Below are positions 10,080 through 19,455 of a stretch of 64,000 nt of DNA, piece after piece. This stretch comes from Adiantum capillus-veneris. Taxonomy: Eukaryota; Streptophyta; Polypodiopsida; Polypodiales; Pteridaceae. Under the pieces are notes generated by a model. It saw nothing but the letters and a program-made list of their open reading frames with translations, did not search any database and was not told where the DNA came from. A program made the translations under genes and the position numbers. How positions within the stretch are numbered: the stretch's first letter is position 1; each line of letters begins with the position of its first letter. The stretch lies in contig CM043971.1 of assembly GCA_014529385.2 (NCBI GenBank), positions 84,669,340-84,733,339 of the forward strand, read 5' to 3'.

Positions 10080-10427
10080 GGTAAATGATGCACATGATGT
10101 GGAAACTGCCCGAAAATAGGAGAAACGGAGCGGGAACAACACGTGCTATATAGCACAAACCGTAGAAGATTGTAAGGCACCTGTTATGAAAAAATTGGTA
10201 CTGACAAAAATTCTGCACAAAATGAAGAAATTGCCTGTGCAGACCTGCTTGTAGTGGAAACGGAGGCCAAAATGAGCCCGAATCAAAAATCTGAGCACAC
10301 TAAGCTCTACAAGCCCACCCGAAATTTTTGTCGACCTACGAACGCTTGCCAAAGCTCACTGAAATGGAAGAAAGTGAGCAGGCGTGTATTGGAGCTGCTG
10401 GCGACTGAGCTCGGGAGGACGCAACCT

Positions 10428-10439
10428 GCTCTAATACCA
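10428..10439 (-). other. primer-binding site, initiator Met tRNA type
   Basis: The minus strand reads TGGTATTAGAGC two bases inside the 5' LTR end. It differs by one base from TGGTATCAGAGC, the usual complement of plant initiator tRNA-Met. Confidence 0.85.
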
Positions 10440-10441
10440 AC

Positions 10442-10668
10442 TGTTGGAATTAGGGTTGCAAGAAATACACACAGCTTGGAGAAGACGAAGGAAGCTCAAG
10501 GCACACAATAGAGAGTGTGTTACTTAGTGTGCAATGGAAAGATAGATGGCCCTAGAGTGATGGGCGTATATACAATGATCGGCGGGGAAAAACCTCCTAA
10601 AGAGGGAAAAAATGCCCCGGCGGTCCTAGTGTGTTCACACACATCACTACCACATGTATATGGTAACA
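10442..10668 (-). repeat. copia 5' LTR (227 bp)
   Basis: TGTTGG...TAACA on the plus strand, with TG/CA ends. It has the same length as, and is closely similar to, the LTR at 63439-63665. A TATATACG box in the minus sense (about 10566-10573) may be the promoter. AAGCG duplications flank the element. Confidence 0.9.
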
Positions 10669-10673
10669 AAGCG

Positions 10674-11208
10674 AAGCGTTATTCCGCCTGGGACTTTTAG
10701 CAATCAGCGCTTGGGGGAGAGTTGCGAATGCACATGCCACTAGAGGGGGAAAAGGGTGCGATCTGGGGGAAGGAAGGGGTGCGATCCTTTGGGAAGCGGT
10801 GCCTTCCTTGGTGCCCTCTCACAAAGAGGTGCCCATTGGATATGCAGTAGCCAACAAAGGGAATTTAGCCCCTTGCCGAGCGAAGGGGTACATAGGCAAA
10901 GAGACACACCCGTATGCGAAAGGGTGCGAGCAAGGGGAAGAGGTGCCATCCTTTCACATGAAGAGGTGCGAGCACAATCCCGCAAGGACACCACCCGATA
11001 AAGAGGCTGGGTACGTGGCACTCCTGCACACCCACATCTGCATCTTTGTCCTTTGTCCTTTATGTATGTAATTGGAACATAATAAATTTAAGTTACCTCA
11101 TGCTCACAGTTGTGTGTATACCACCTTTCTTCTGCTTCCATACAACTCCGGGAGAGGATAACGAGGAGGGTGAGAGGCTCACAACCTTCAAGTCTTGGGA
11201 AAAAAAAA
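10674..11208. repeat. gypsy family A leader with degenerate G-rich repeats
   Basis: This region repeats degenerate words such as GAAGAGGTGCGAGC, GAAGGGGTGCGATC and AAGCGGTGCC every 15-30 bp. Related words (GCGAAGGGGTGTGACC) occur in the adjacent LTR, so leader and LTR share a repeat. ORFs here are by-products of the repeats. Confidence 0.5.
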
Positions 11209-11223
11209 TTGCTTTGATACCAC
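11209..11223 (-). other. primer-binding site of gypsy family A
   Basis: The minus strand reads GTGGTATCAAAGCAA directly after the LTR end. TGGTATCAAAGC matches the initiator-Met type with one change. Confidence 0.85.
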
Positions 11224-11655
11224 TGTCAGGATTCTAGGTACTAATCCTTAATTAAATACTTAAATTCATGATAAGACTTAAGAAACTTGAACTGAACTCA
11301 GAAACAAGACTCAGAAGACTTTGTGTTGATTGATTGAATGTGTGATACAAGGGCTTCTTATATAGGAGACGAAGAGACACAAATGAAAAGACATGTCTCT
11401 TGGTGAAGAGACATGACTTTAAACGTAAAGTCACATCCTTTCGGCGAAGAGCTGCAACCATTGGGTGAACAGTCGCACTCGTAGAGCGAAGGGGTGTGAC
11501 CAGTCATCGAAGGAGTGTGGCTTTTGGTGAAGAGATACGTCTTTTGGGCAAAGGGGTGTGACCATCCAAGCGTAGGGATTTTTGTTGGCATGTCACTTTG
11601 CGTATCTGCAACTAAGAGTAGATATAATAATGTTAACATAGTCACAATCGTGACA
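11224..11655 (-). repeat. Ty3/gypsy 5' LTR (family A, minus orientation)
   Basis: 432 bp with TGTCA...TGACA ends, homologous to 3923-4357. It contains repeated U3 words around GAAGGGGTGTGACC and a TATA-like CTTATATAGGAG. With the PBS on its left it is a 5' LTR of an element running leftward through the copia insertion toward gag at 5032. Confidence 0.85.
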
Positions 11656-12067
11656 TACAAGCTGGCTTGCACCCCCTCCTGTCTCATTAGGTATGTCTTT
11701 GCTTGCCTTATGGTAAGCATTGTTATATAGATGTTGAAAATTGCTTTGATTTATAATGCAGGTATATGTTCTCATTCAGCGCATCAAATCTCTGAGAAGA
11801 TCATTTCTCCATCAATTATTAAGAATATAGTATTTAGGTCGGTCATCTTTCTTTGGACCATACGCAACAATAGTGTCACTCACTAGCCTTACATGCATAC
11901 ATAATTCATGCAGTTGATGTGCTGACTGGCATGCATACTTCATACATGCATGTATAATTCCCTTGTGGCATCAGTGAAAGTGGGATTTTGATCATCTATA
12001 TGCTTTGCAGGCTAGCTCATTGATCAGAGTGGAGTGCCTTGTTGAATCTTAATTAGTTGTGGCCAGG
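11656..12067. other. flank between gypsy LTR and cyclase fragment
   Basis: No repeat boundary or ORF that I can name. It contains direct repeats of CATGCATAC (11890-11955). It may be intron or promoter sequence of the cyclase gene. Confidence 0.3.
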
Positions 12068-12721
12068 ATGGAGCCCTACATTCAAGAGTACTTCAATGAG
12101 GAATACGCAGGTACATCGAACCCATCTTGTTCGACGATGGCATCCGGAAAAGCCAAGAGTTCCTGATTTCCTTGCAGTTCCTGCAAGGATATTGGTGGAG
12201 AGAGTTTGAAGCCAATACAACCATCACCTCACAGACCATCATCCTCTACAAGATGTTTGGCATTGACCACCAAAAGCCAGTGCAAGTAATGGGCAACTAT
12301 CTTAAGTTGTGGCAATGTGATCATGGTGGGTGGGAGCTTTACTATGGAGATGGAGGCCATCTGAGTGCCACTATAGAAGCCTACATAGCATTGTCTCTTC
12401 TCCATGTCCCAAAAACAGATCCCGTTCGTCAAAAAGCTTACACGTACATCATCAGTCTCAAGGAGGTATCTCTAAAGCTTGTATCTTCACCAAGATTTTT
12501 CTAGCTTCAATAGGTATCTATGATTGGAAAGGCATTCCTTCTCTGCCTCCATGGGTTGTGCTCTACCCTAGCTCATTTCCCTTCATCTTATACAACATGG
12601 CGTGCAGGGAGTGCGGGTGCGTCGTGCCTTTGATGGTCATTTGCGACAAAAAGCTCGTGTTTAAGTTGAAGCTAGAGGTGTCCTTTGATGAGCTTTATGA
12701 TGAGGGGAGGAAGAATGTGCC
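12068..12721 (+). pseudogene. squalene-hopene cyclase (bacterial-type, fern class), N-terminal fragment
   Basis: Reads RKSQEFLISLQFLQGYWWRE, FEANTTITSQTIILYKMFGI, then a QW-type motif (LWQCDHGGWELYYGDGG), LSATIEAYIALSLLHVPK, and after a one-base frame change near 12455 GGISKACIFTKIFLASIG, DWKGIPSLPPWVVLYP, VVPLMVICDKK. This order is the N-terminal quarter to third of class II squalene-hopene cyclases, which fold squalene into hopanoids and run about 630-690 residues. The downstream part, with the catalytic DxDD, is absent because a long LTR element begins at 12722. Plants with this bacterial-type enzyme are mainly ferns. The frameshift plus truncation make it a pseudogene. Exon borders upstream of 12127 are not certain. 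Confidence 0.75.
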
Positions 12722-13645
12722 TTTTAACTAAGTCAATGTCAACTAATAGAAGCTGCTAAAGACTGGAGGTGTACAAATGCACATCAAAGGTCAACATGAA
12801 GAAGCAGTAAAAATCGGAGTTACACATTTTCCACGTTTTCCCAAAATGGTCATGTATTGTAAATTCCCAATATATTTCAAGCCATTGTAATATTTTTATG
12901 TGTTACGGGCTCAATGAGAGTTCCAAGCTGTAAAGAACAAGTCAGTTAGTGTGCCTAGGTAGCAGATTCAGTAAGTGGTGGATCCCTTAAAGCCTTGAGC
13001 GCCTGGACATTGCAATTTTTTACCCTAGGTACATAAGGCAGTGTGTAAAGGAAATTAGGGCTCTCAAGTTCATTTGTTGAGAGCACTCTTTGGTGAGGGC
13101 TCTTGAGGTGTGTGGCTATGGAGTCCTTGAGCTTCTCCTTGCTCATGAGACTTGATTAACACTAATCAATGATTCATTCTTTTTCACTATGCCTCTCTCA
13201 TGCTTCTTATGATTGCCTATGATGCTTAGATTAACTAGATCTTAACTAATTAGTGGTTAATCCCTCTCTAATCTTGTGTGATTGCCTTTTTTTGCTTGTG
13301 TGTGCATGTAGATTTGATTGGAGTGTGGTGCTCAATAGATCTACGTGTGTGTGCTTGCGATTAGTGTGTTGCATGGTAGGATTAGTGTTATGTGCGTCTT
13401 GCAATCATTAATGTGTGTGATTGGGTTGATTGGAGGTGAAGAGAAGTGGATGTGGAGATTGCCCTTTATTGTGGATTAGCTACTCCATAGGCCGAGAAGC
13501 TCACCTCATAGAGTTAACCATTTGTGTTGCCATGATTAGCTCACTAATCGTGTGAGTGTTTCCATGCCCTAGCCGGGTAGCTCATCCCTACGGATTGATA
13601 ATTTTGTTGGTCATTGGACCTATGGCAAAAATGGGACGCCCAACA
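12722..13645 (+). repeat. 5' LTR of the long element
   Basis: About 924 bp. The start should be TGTTAACTAAG (as at 34224) but reads TTTTAACTAAG. The end is GGACGCCCAACA. It is homologous to 34224-34850 and, inverted, to 35574-36744. It includes a run of GTGTGTG words and a conserved GCCCTAGCCGGGTAGCTCAT-like block, also seen in the solo LTR at 55196-56148. Confidence 0.8.
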
Positions 13646-13668
13646 TTTGACACCGTTGCCGGGGACGA
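13646..13668 (+). other. primer-binding site (CCGTTGCCGGGG class)
   Basis: TTTGACACCGTTGCCGGGGA directly follows the CCAACA LTR end. It is close to the PBS described for Athila-type elements (tRNA-Asp class). The tRNA assignment is from memory of that class and not certain. Confidence 0.6.
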
Positions 13669-16600
13669 TGGCCTACGCTAGTGTAATTGTGGCATAAGTG
13701 GATATGTTTCCTCACTAATTTCACTTGTGTGTTTATGTTTTTGTGGATTTTGGTTGTGTGTGCATGAAGAAATGTGTTAATAATTCCCTAATTTATCACC
13801 GTATCTTGTCGATTGTATGTTTACATACTACAATTTCACACTAACCCCTTGATAATTTGACTAATTTTGCTAACTTACTAATTTGCTATGAAGGATTGGA
13901 GCATTCAACCATTCAATCGATCTTCAATGGAAAGGTAATCAAGGTGGTATTCTCAACCTCCCTAGAATCTAAAGATGTGTAGAATTGTGTAGAGATCCCA
14001 CCATGATGCAATGTAATGTTGATGCAATGCAATGTTGATGCTATGTTGGATTGAAAAATTTCGATTGTTTATTTTCATGCCGTCGTAATGCCGAATTTTT
14101 TAAGATTTTTAGTGGCGTATGAATTTGACAAGTTCAATTGTTGATTGGTTATTGGTGATTGTACATTGCTAATTGGGTGCTTAATTCAGTTAATTGCATG
14201 CTTGAATGGTCAATTGCAAATGTATGTGCACTAAAATCAAGTGTGTGTGCATTCTAATTGAGTGTGTGTATGCCTAATTTTAGATGTGTGTATACTATTT
14301 TGTCCATGTTTGTGCCCCTAAAAATTAATGTGTGCTTAATGATTTTTCAATTGTGATGATTGATTTGTGTTGAGGTCATGCCCAACTAATGATTTGTGAA
14401 ATCACATTGCAATTTCGACAAGATTAACCCTTTTGTGTGTGCATCTAAAGATTGGTAAAAACGGCCAATTATTAGTGTATATGTGTCTAAAAGTGTTTAA
14501 TGTGCATGATTGATTCATTTTTTGATTGCATATTAGATGTGTGTAATGATAATTGCCGCGTTTTTGGCTCAAAACAGGATTTACACACTTCAATTGTGTC
14601 GAATTTTGACCTAATTTTGTCGGTTTTAATTGTCTAGTTTTGATTTTATTGATGAAATTGTTTGGCAATTGAATTGATGATATTTTTGTGCTTTTATTTG
14701 GCTGCACTAATCCCCTATGTGTGAAGAATTTTCAAAAAAAAATTGGGTATTTTTCGGCAATTTTTTGCTAATTTTTGCATTTATTTTCGCTTAATTCCAT
14801 AAAAGTTTGATACTTTGCGATCTTTATGAGATGTTTTGCACTCAAAATGTGTGTTTTTGGCATCGTTTTGAGTGCAACTGGCCTTCATTCGCCAAATTTT
14901 GAGCTTTTTGCTATTTCCGAGGATCGGGTTGACGATTTTGTCCAACTTGGTTTTTCGATAAAAACTGTTATTTTTTGTGTGCTTTTGCGTGTCAAAAATG
15001 TTCGGTTGTGAATGACGATGATTTTCTAAGGTTTCGGGAATTTTCCTAGCAAATTTTGAGATTTTCGAGTGATTTTCGGTCTATTTTTGGCATTTGTGGA
15101 CGTTTGAAAAAAAAAATTAAAATTAATAAAAAGCCTGTTCGAGCTTCAATGCCCGTGCCTTACCGTGCATAAAATTTCCTCCTCGTCGGATAGATCTTTA
15201 CGGTCTCTTGGGATAGTTTCCTACAACGTTAAAATTCCTCTGTTGACCGTTCTCCTCTTCCCTCTCCGAGTGAACCCACTCTAACTCTCTCTCTCTCTCT
15301 AACTTTTTCTCTCTGTCTTCCACACCCCCTCCCCAGTCCGATTATTAACATTCTCTCACCTCCCCCTCTCACTAAAAGCCCGATTATTAACATCCCCCCT
15401 TTTTTCTCTCTAACTTTATCCCTCTCACTCTCTCTCTACCTTTCTCTCTCTTCCCTATGTGCACACTCTCTCCCATCCTCGTGTCTCGGTGCACTGCCCC
15501 CCACTCTCTCTATGTCTTCTACTGCGTATGCGCACACCCCTTCTCTCTCTCTTCTCTTGGATTCTGCGCCCTGTCCTCCCCCATCACAAGCCGCCACGCC
15601 ATCACCTACTCTCGCTCCCTCTCTCATCCCACGTGGGTCGCGGGCCTTTGTCTTCATCCACTGCCACCTGCTGCAGTCAACCTCTCTCTCTTCTCAACTC
15701 CCATACTCATCGATGTGCGCCATCAGCACTGGCACCCACTCGTGAACGCCACCAGGTCAACTGCCAGGTCAGCTAGTTAGGATAGCCTAGTTAGCTTTTG
15801 TTAGCTCTAGTTAGGTTAGATTAGTTTAGTTAGTTTAGGTCAGTTTTAAAACAAATCCCAAAAAAGAATCAAAAAAAGATTAGAAAATCACAAAAGAACT
15901 CATCAAAAAATCAAAAATGGGATTAAAAATTTTTTTTAAAAATAGAAAACCTCATTAAAATTTTAAAAAAAATATTAAAAAATAATCACAAAAAATTAGA
16001 AAATTTTACCTAAAAAATAAATATTTCATTAAAAAATCAAAAAAATCATTCACATGTAAATCCAAAAATAGTAGAAAATTCATAAAGCACAAAACAAATC
16101 CATTAAAAAGCAAAAGGTGGTCAAAACAATCAAAATAAATCATAAAAATTTCATAAAACCTTCAAAAAAATCCAAAAATTTTCCAAAATTCAAAGAAAAT
16201 CATTAAAAAAATCAAAGCCTTACCAAAAAAAATCATAAAAATACCAAAGAAATTTAGAAAATTTAAAATTTCACAAAAAATTAAGAAAAATAAAAGAAAA
16301 GTCGTCGAAAGTGTCAAAAAAGCCAGAAAAGAAAAAAAAAGCAAAGTCAAAAGAGTCGCAAACCGAACAAACCGCGAAAAAAGCCAAAAGAGCCGTAAAC
16401 CGAGGAAACCGCGTAAAAGCGAGAAAGTCAAAAGAAGAAAAGCCAAAAAAAATTGTACTGCAAAGCGAATTAGATCAGCCGAACAAAGCGAGCAACTCAA
16501 AGCATTGGAACGTCGGTCAAAATTCGAATTTTGCATGCTATAAATTGGCTAGTGCAAGCAATTGCATTGAAAATTTAGCTTCTAATTGGACGAACGGGGC

Positions 16601-16700
16601 CACAACGCACATGTGATTGCAGATTAGGTTAGTACGAGCAGCAAAAATTTTGCTAATCAATACCAAAATCTGCTAGGAGACAGTTTCTACAGAACCAATC
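13669..16700. other. leader of the long element: T-rich, then CT-rich, then A-rich
   Basis: About 3 kb without a credible gene. From about 13700 to 15120 the plus strand is T-rich with many GTGTGTGC words. 15265-15560 is a CT-rich tract with CTCTCT repeats. 15840-16500 is strongly A-rich with almost no long T runs on the plus strand apart from 15929. ORFs of 60-125 codons here reflect composition only. Confidence 0.6.
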
Positions 16701-16703
16701 GAC

Positions 16704-17422
16704 ATGGACTCAAGTCGAGCTGAGAATTCAAGTAGGGCAGAGCAAACTAGTAGCAGTGGCAACACATGCACAACTGCAACAGAGCAGATGTTACAGCTAT
16801 ATGGCTTCAATGGGGATAATTTTTTATACACAGATTTAGAAGGCCATAGATACTTGATGAGCAGTAAAAGCAACATAGGAGCCAAGATCCTATTGATCAT
16901 AGTAAGGCCAAATTCAGAGAAATCCCAGATGTTCACAGACTTCAGTGGAGCTAGTACTACAACCTCAAAGATAAAGTGGAGATAGAGGTGCAAAAAATCA
17001 ACCCAAGTATTTATCTAGAAATCTGCACAAGCCAGCAAAACATACAGATGGTGCATACGTAATCAGGGTCATTGTACATGGATTACAGTGGTCAGATCTA
17101 CAGTCGAGAGCCAGAATTGCAAGATCCAACAGATCAACCAATAGAAGCCAATCTAGTTGGAGAACCAAGTCAAAGACGGTACAAAGGTCAAGATGGAGCA
17201 GTCTATAGCTTGATCCTTAGTGTTCTGAAAGAAGATGCCGACAACTTGGCCAGCACAGAAGCTAAAACTTCTCAGCTAGGGCTTGACATGATAGAGCCAG
17301 TTGAAATACCACCAGTCATAGCGTATTGCTCAGATTGTGGACAAAAAGGTGGACATTTTTCTGAAGATTGTCCAAGAAATCCAGACAACAGGGACATGTC
17401 AACCGCCAAGCAACGTACATAG
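16704..17422 (+). pseudogene. gag-like protein, first repeat copy, with zinc knuckle
   Basis: Two frames (16704-16985 and 17072-17422). The first begins with a Ser-rich, Arg/Glu-dotted N-terminus and contains LYGFNGDNFLYTDLEGHRY. The second contains LYMDYSGQIY and RYKGQDGAVYSL. It ends with IAYCSDCGQKGGHFSEDCPR (Cys codons between 17327 and 17371), a zinc knuckle with CX2CX5HX4C spacing instead of the usual CX2CX4HX4C. A TAA at 17060-17062 interrupts the frame just before the second part. The zinc knuckle points to a nucleocapsid role. I do not recognise the repeated domain. Confidence 0.55.
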
Positions 17423-17434
17423 CAAATTGGAAAT

Positions 17435-18235
17435 GTGAATCTCGATGTAAGTGCATTTAACACATCACTTTTAATGCAATCAGATGATTTTGCATTACCA
17501 TTAGAAGCACAAGTAAAAGCACTGCAAGTTCAAAATCAGCATAAAGATGCACAGACACCTGAAAAGCTTAAAATTGATTCTTTGAACAACAAATTCTTGC
17601 ATGAATATAGTAAAGATGTTGAGATATCACCAAAGGTTGAAAAGAATGTTAGGTTTGCAAATGATTCTGCATCCACTGCCACAAGTGTGCAATCATTCAC
17701 GAGTTTAAGGGACACATCAAACAGAATGATGTTAGCTTTGTATGGCACCCATAATTCATATGCACACTATGTAGACCAAAAATGGAAACTATACAAAAAG
17801 GATCAACCAGTGTTTGAATGGCCCACATACCAGCTCGTAGAAGTGTGTCCAGTGATAGATCAGAAAGGATGGTGCATTTCGGAGAAAAGAATCGATTATA
17901 GCCCATCCTCTCTAGAGCTGAAGGATATTACCCGAGTGAACCCAAAAATCTATTTAGAGCCAAACTCTCATCCATCGAAAATCAAGCTTCGATGTTGTGG
18001 CCAAACGATCATATACTTTGACCAAAACAGTCATAGATATAGACGATAGTCTAGCATCTACGATGCCTTGGGTCCTGAAACCATAGAAGCTCATATCATA
18101 GGAGACCCATGGGATAGACAATATCATGGCAAAGATAATGCTATCTATAGCTTGACTTGGGGAATAATTTGTCATGTTTCAAGGAGATACATAGGAAACT
18201 ATGCAGAAGGTTTATAGATGTCAAACATCAATAGT
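17435..18235 (+). pseudogene. gag-like protein, second repeat copy
   Basis: 204 codons open (17435-18049), then continuing past a TAG. After an acidic/Gln linker it reads LALYGTHNSYAHYVDQKWKL, ITRVNPKIYLEPN, IIYFDQNSHRYRR, then RQYHGKDNAIYSLTWGI at 18116-18166. Block by block this aligns with 16785-17227 (NP-x-IYLE, IEA-x-x-x-G-[ED]-P and [RQ]-Y-x-G-x-D-x-A-[VI]-YSL), so a unit of about 150 residues is duplicated. No known domain is recognised. Confidence 0.5.
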
Positions 18236-18444
18236 GCTACCCAAAGTGTACCTTCACAGTCCCAACAAGTGAGACTAAACTAGAGCCAAACAGTTTTGGA
18301 CTCTTACAATGAAGCAGGTTATAGTGATCACGCTAGGGAGGGGGGGATGTAAATTCATCAAGCTCAGCTTATGTACCAGGAACCGCAATAGCAGTTAGAA
18401 GACCTAGGGCTTCTAGCCAACAGAACCCTTCAAGATAGAAACCA

Positions 18445-19215
18445 TTGAAAGATCATATGGTTGTTGGAAGTTTCCAATTGACCCAAGTTCCCTCAGAATC
18501 TGCAGACAATTGCTTATATGAAGATCATCAAGGACAAAAGTTTCAGTTGATCCACAAGTCAAAGTCAAAAACCAACAAATCCAATAGTGTTCAAAGAGTT
18601 ACATGTGATCAAGCTCACATATGCATATCGAGATGCACATGGTAATGAATATCAGCAAGATCATGACCTTGTACAAACCCATATGGATGGCCCGCGACTG
18701 AAGTCAAAGACTATCTGAAGATGATGAAAAACCTCAAGCTGCCAAAACAGGTGACAAAAAAGTCAAAATCAATGAAAGCTAAAGTCCAGGAGGATACACA
18801 AAGGTCACCACCAAAATCTCCTCCAAAGAGACAGATTTTGGCAGACAGTACAGTGGATCTATTAAGATCAAGGGTTACCCAGATGCACATAGACAATGCT
18901 CAACAATTGCAAGAAAAATGTATAGTATTACAGCCAATGGAGTCAACATCAATGGAAGCACGTGATCCAAGCAAAGAAAATGTAGATAAAGCTCAATTCA
19001 AGGACACTGCCACAGCTAAAGAAGTCAATTCAGACACAAATCCTGAGACGATCAAATGCAACATTGTTGGTGAGAATGAAGAAAAACTCTCAAGAGAAGT
19101 AAAGCTAGATTTTCAGTTTGACAAGAACTTCATGTCCTTTTGCACTTGGAAAAGATGTGGCCAACCACAACTGGAAGATGCTCCTGCATTTGTGAACATA
19201 TCAAGAAACAAATGA
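18445..19215 (+). pseudogene. gag-like protein, third partial repeat and basic tail
   Basis: 18445-18645 reads VVGSFQLTQVPSESADNCLY followed by EDHQGQKF; in a shifted frame 18626-18652 reads YRDAHGNEY. Both match the Y-x-D-x-x-G-x-x-Y pattern of the upstream copies. From 18721 a Lys/Pro/Ser-rich stretch (KQVTKKSKSMKAKV, RSPPKSPPKRQ) follows and then acidic sequence to 19215. Frameshifts separate the pieces. It is probably the C-terminal part of the same polyprotein. Confidence 0.45.
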
Positions 19216-19386
19216 GCAGAATGATGGGAAATCATATCCACCACCATTGAAGTAAGTTCACAGATCATTGTAGCTCAATTTCATGTGATCATAGCAAAGG
19301 ATATTCCAGATGACATCATAATGGGAATGCCAATGGCCCAAAATATGTTAGAGATACATAATGCAAACATGATGGAGTCATCATAG
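19216..19386 (+). pseudogene. retropepsin C-terminal fragment
   Basis: Reads EVSSQIIVAQFHVIIAKDIP and DDIIMGMPMAQNMLEIHNAN. This resembles the end of a retropepsin-like domain: hydrophobic strand, D-x-I-(I/L)-G-M/x-P/x-W/x, then the post-protease helix. No DTG motif precedes it. It stops at 19384-19386. Confidence 0.4.
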
Positions 19387-19455
19387 ACAACAAAGAATAA
19401 AGACCAAGATTGGTCACCCGCGGACGACGGCACAAAGTCCTCAAGCACAATTCAA

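Larger units (their letters stand above)
5717..10668 (-). mobile_element. Ty1/copia retrotransposon, nested, with truncated 3' LTR
   Basis: A minus-oriented element with a 227-bp 5' LTR (10442-10668), an initiator-Met-type PBS, and gag, zinc knuckle, protease, integrase, reverse transcriptase and RNase H in copia order (integrase before RT). The 3' LTR is only 91 bp (5717-5807), so an internal deletion removed the end of RNase H, the polypurine tract and most of U3. Perfect 5-bp duplications (AAGCG) flank it. The coding region has several frameshifts and stops, so it is defective. It interrupts the leader of gypsy family A. Confidence 0.9.

Noticed and set aside
15436-15780. Overlapping frames on both strands of the CT-rich tract
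   Set aside because: Frames open in every phase because of CTCTCT composition; products are low complexity.
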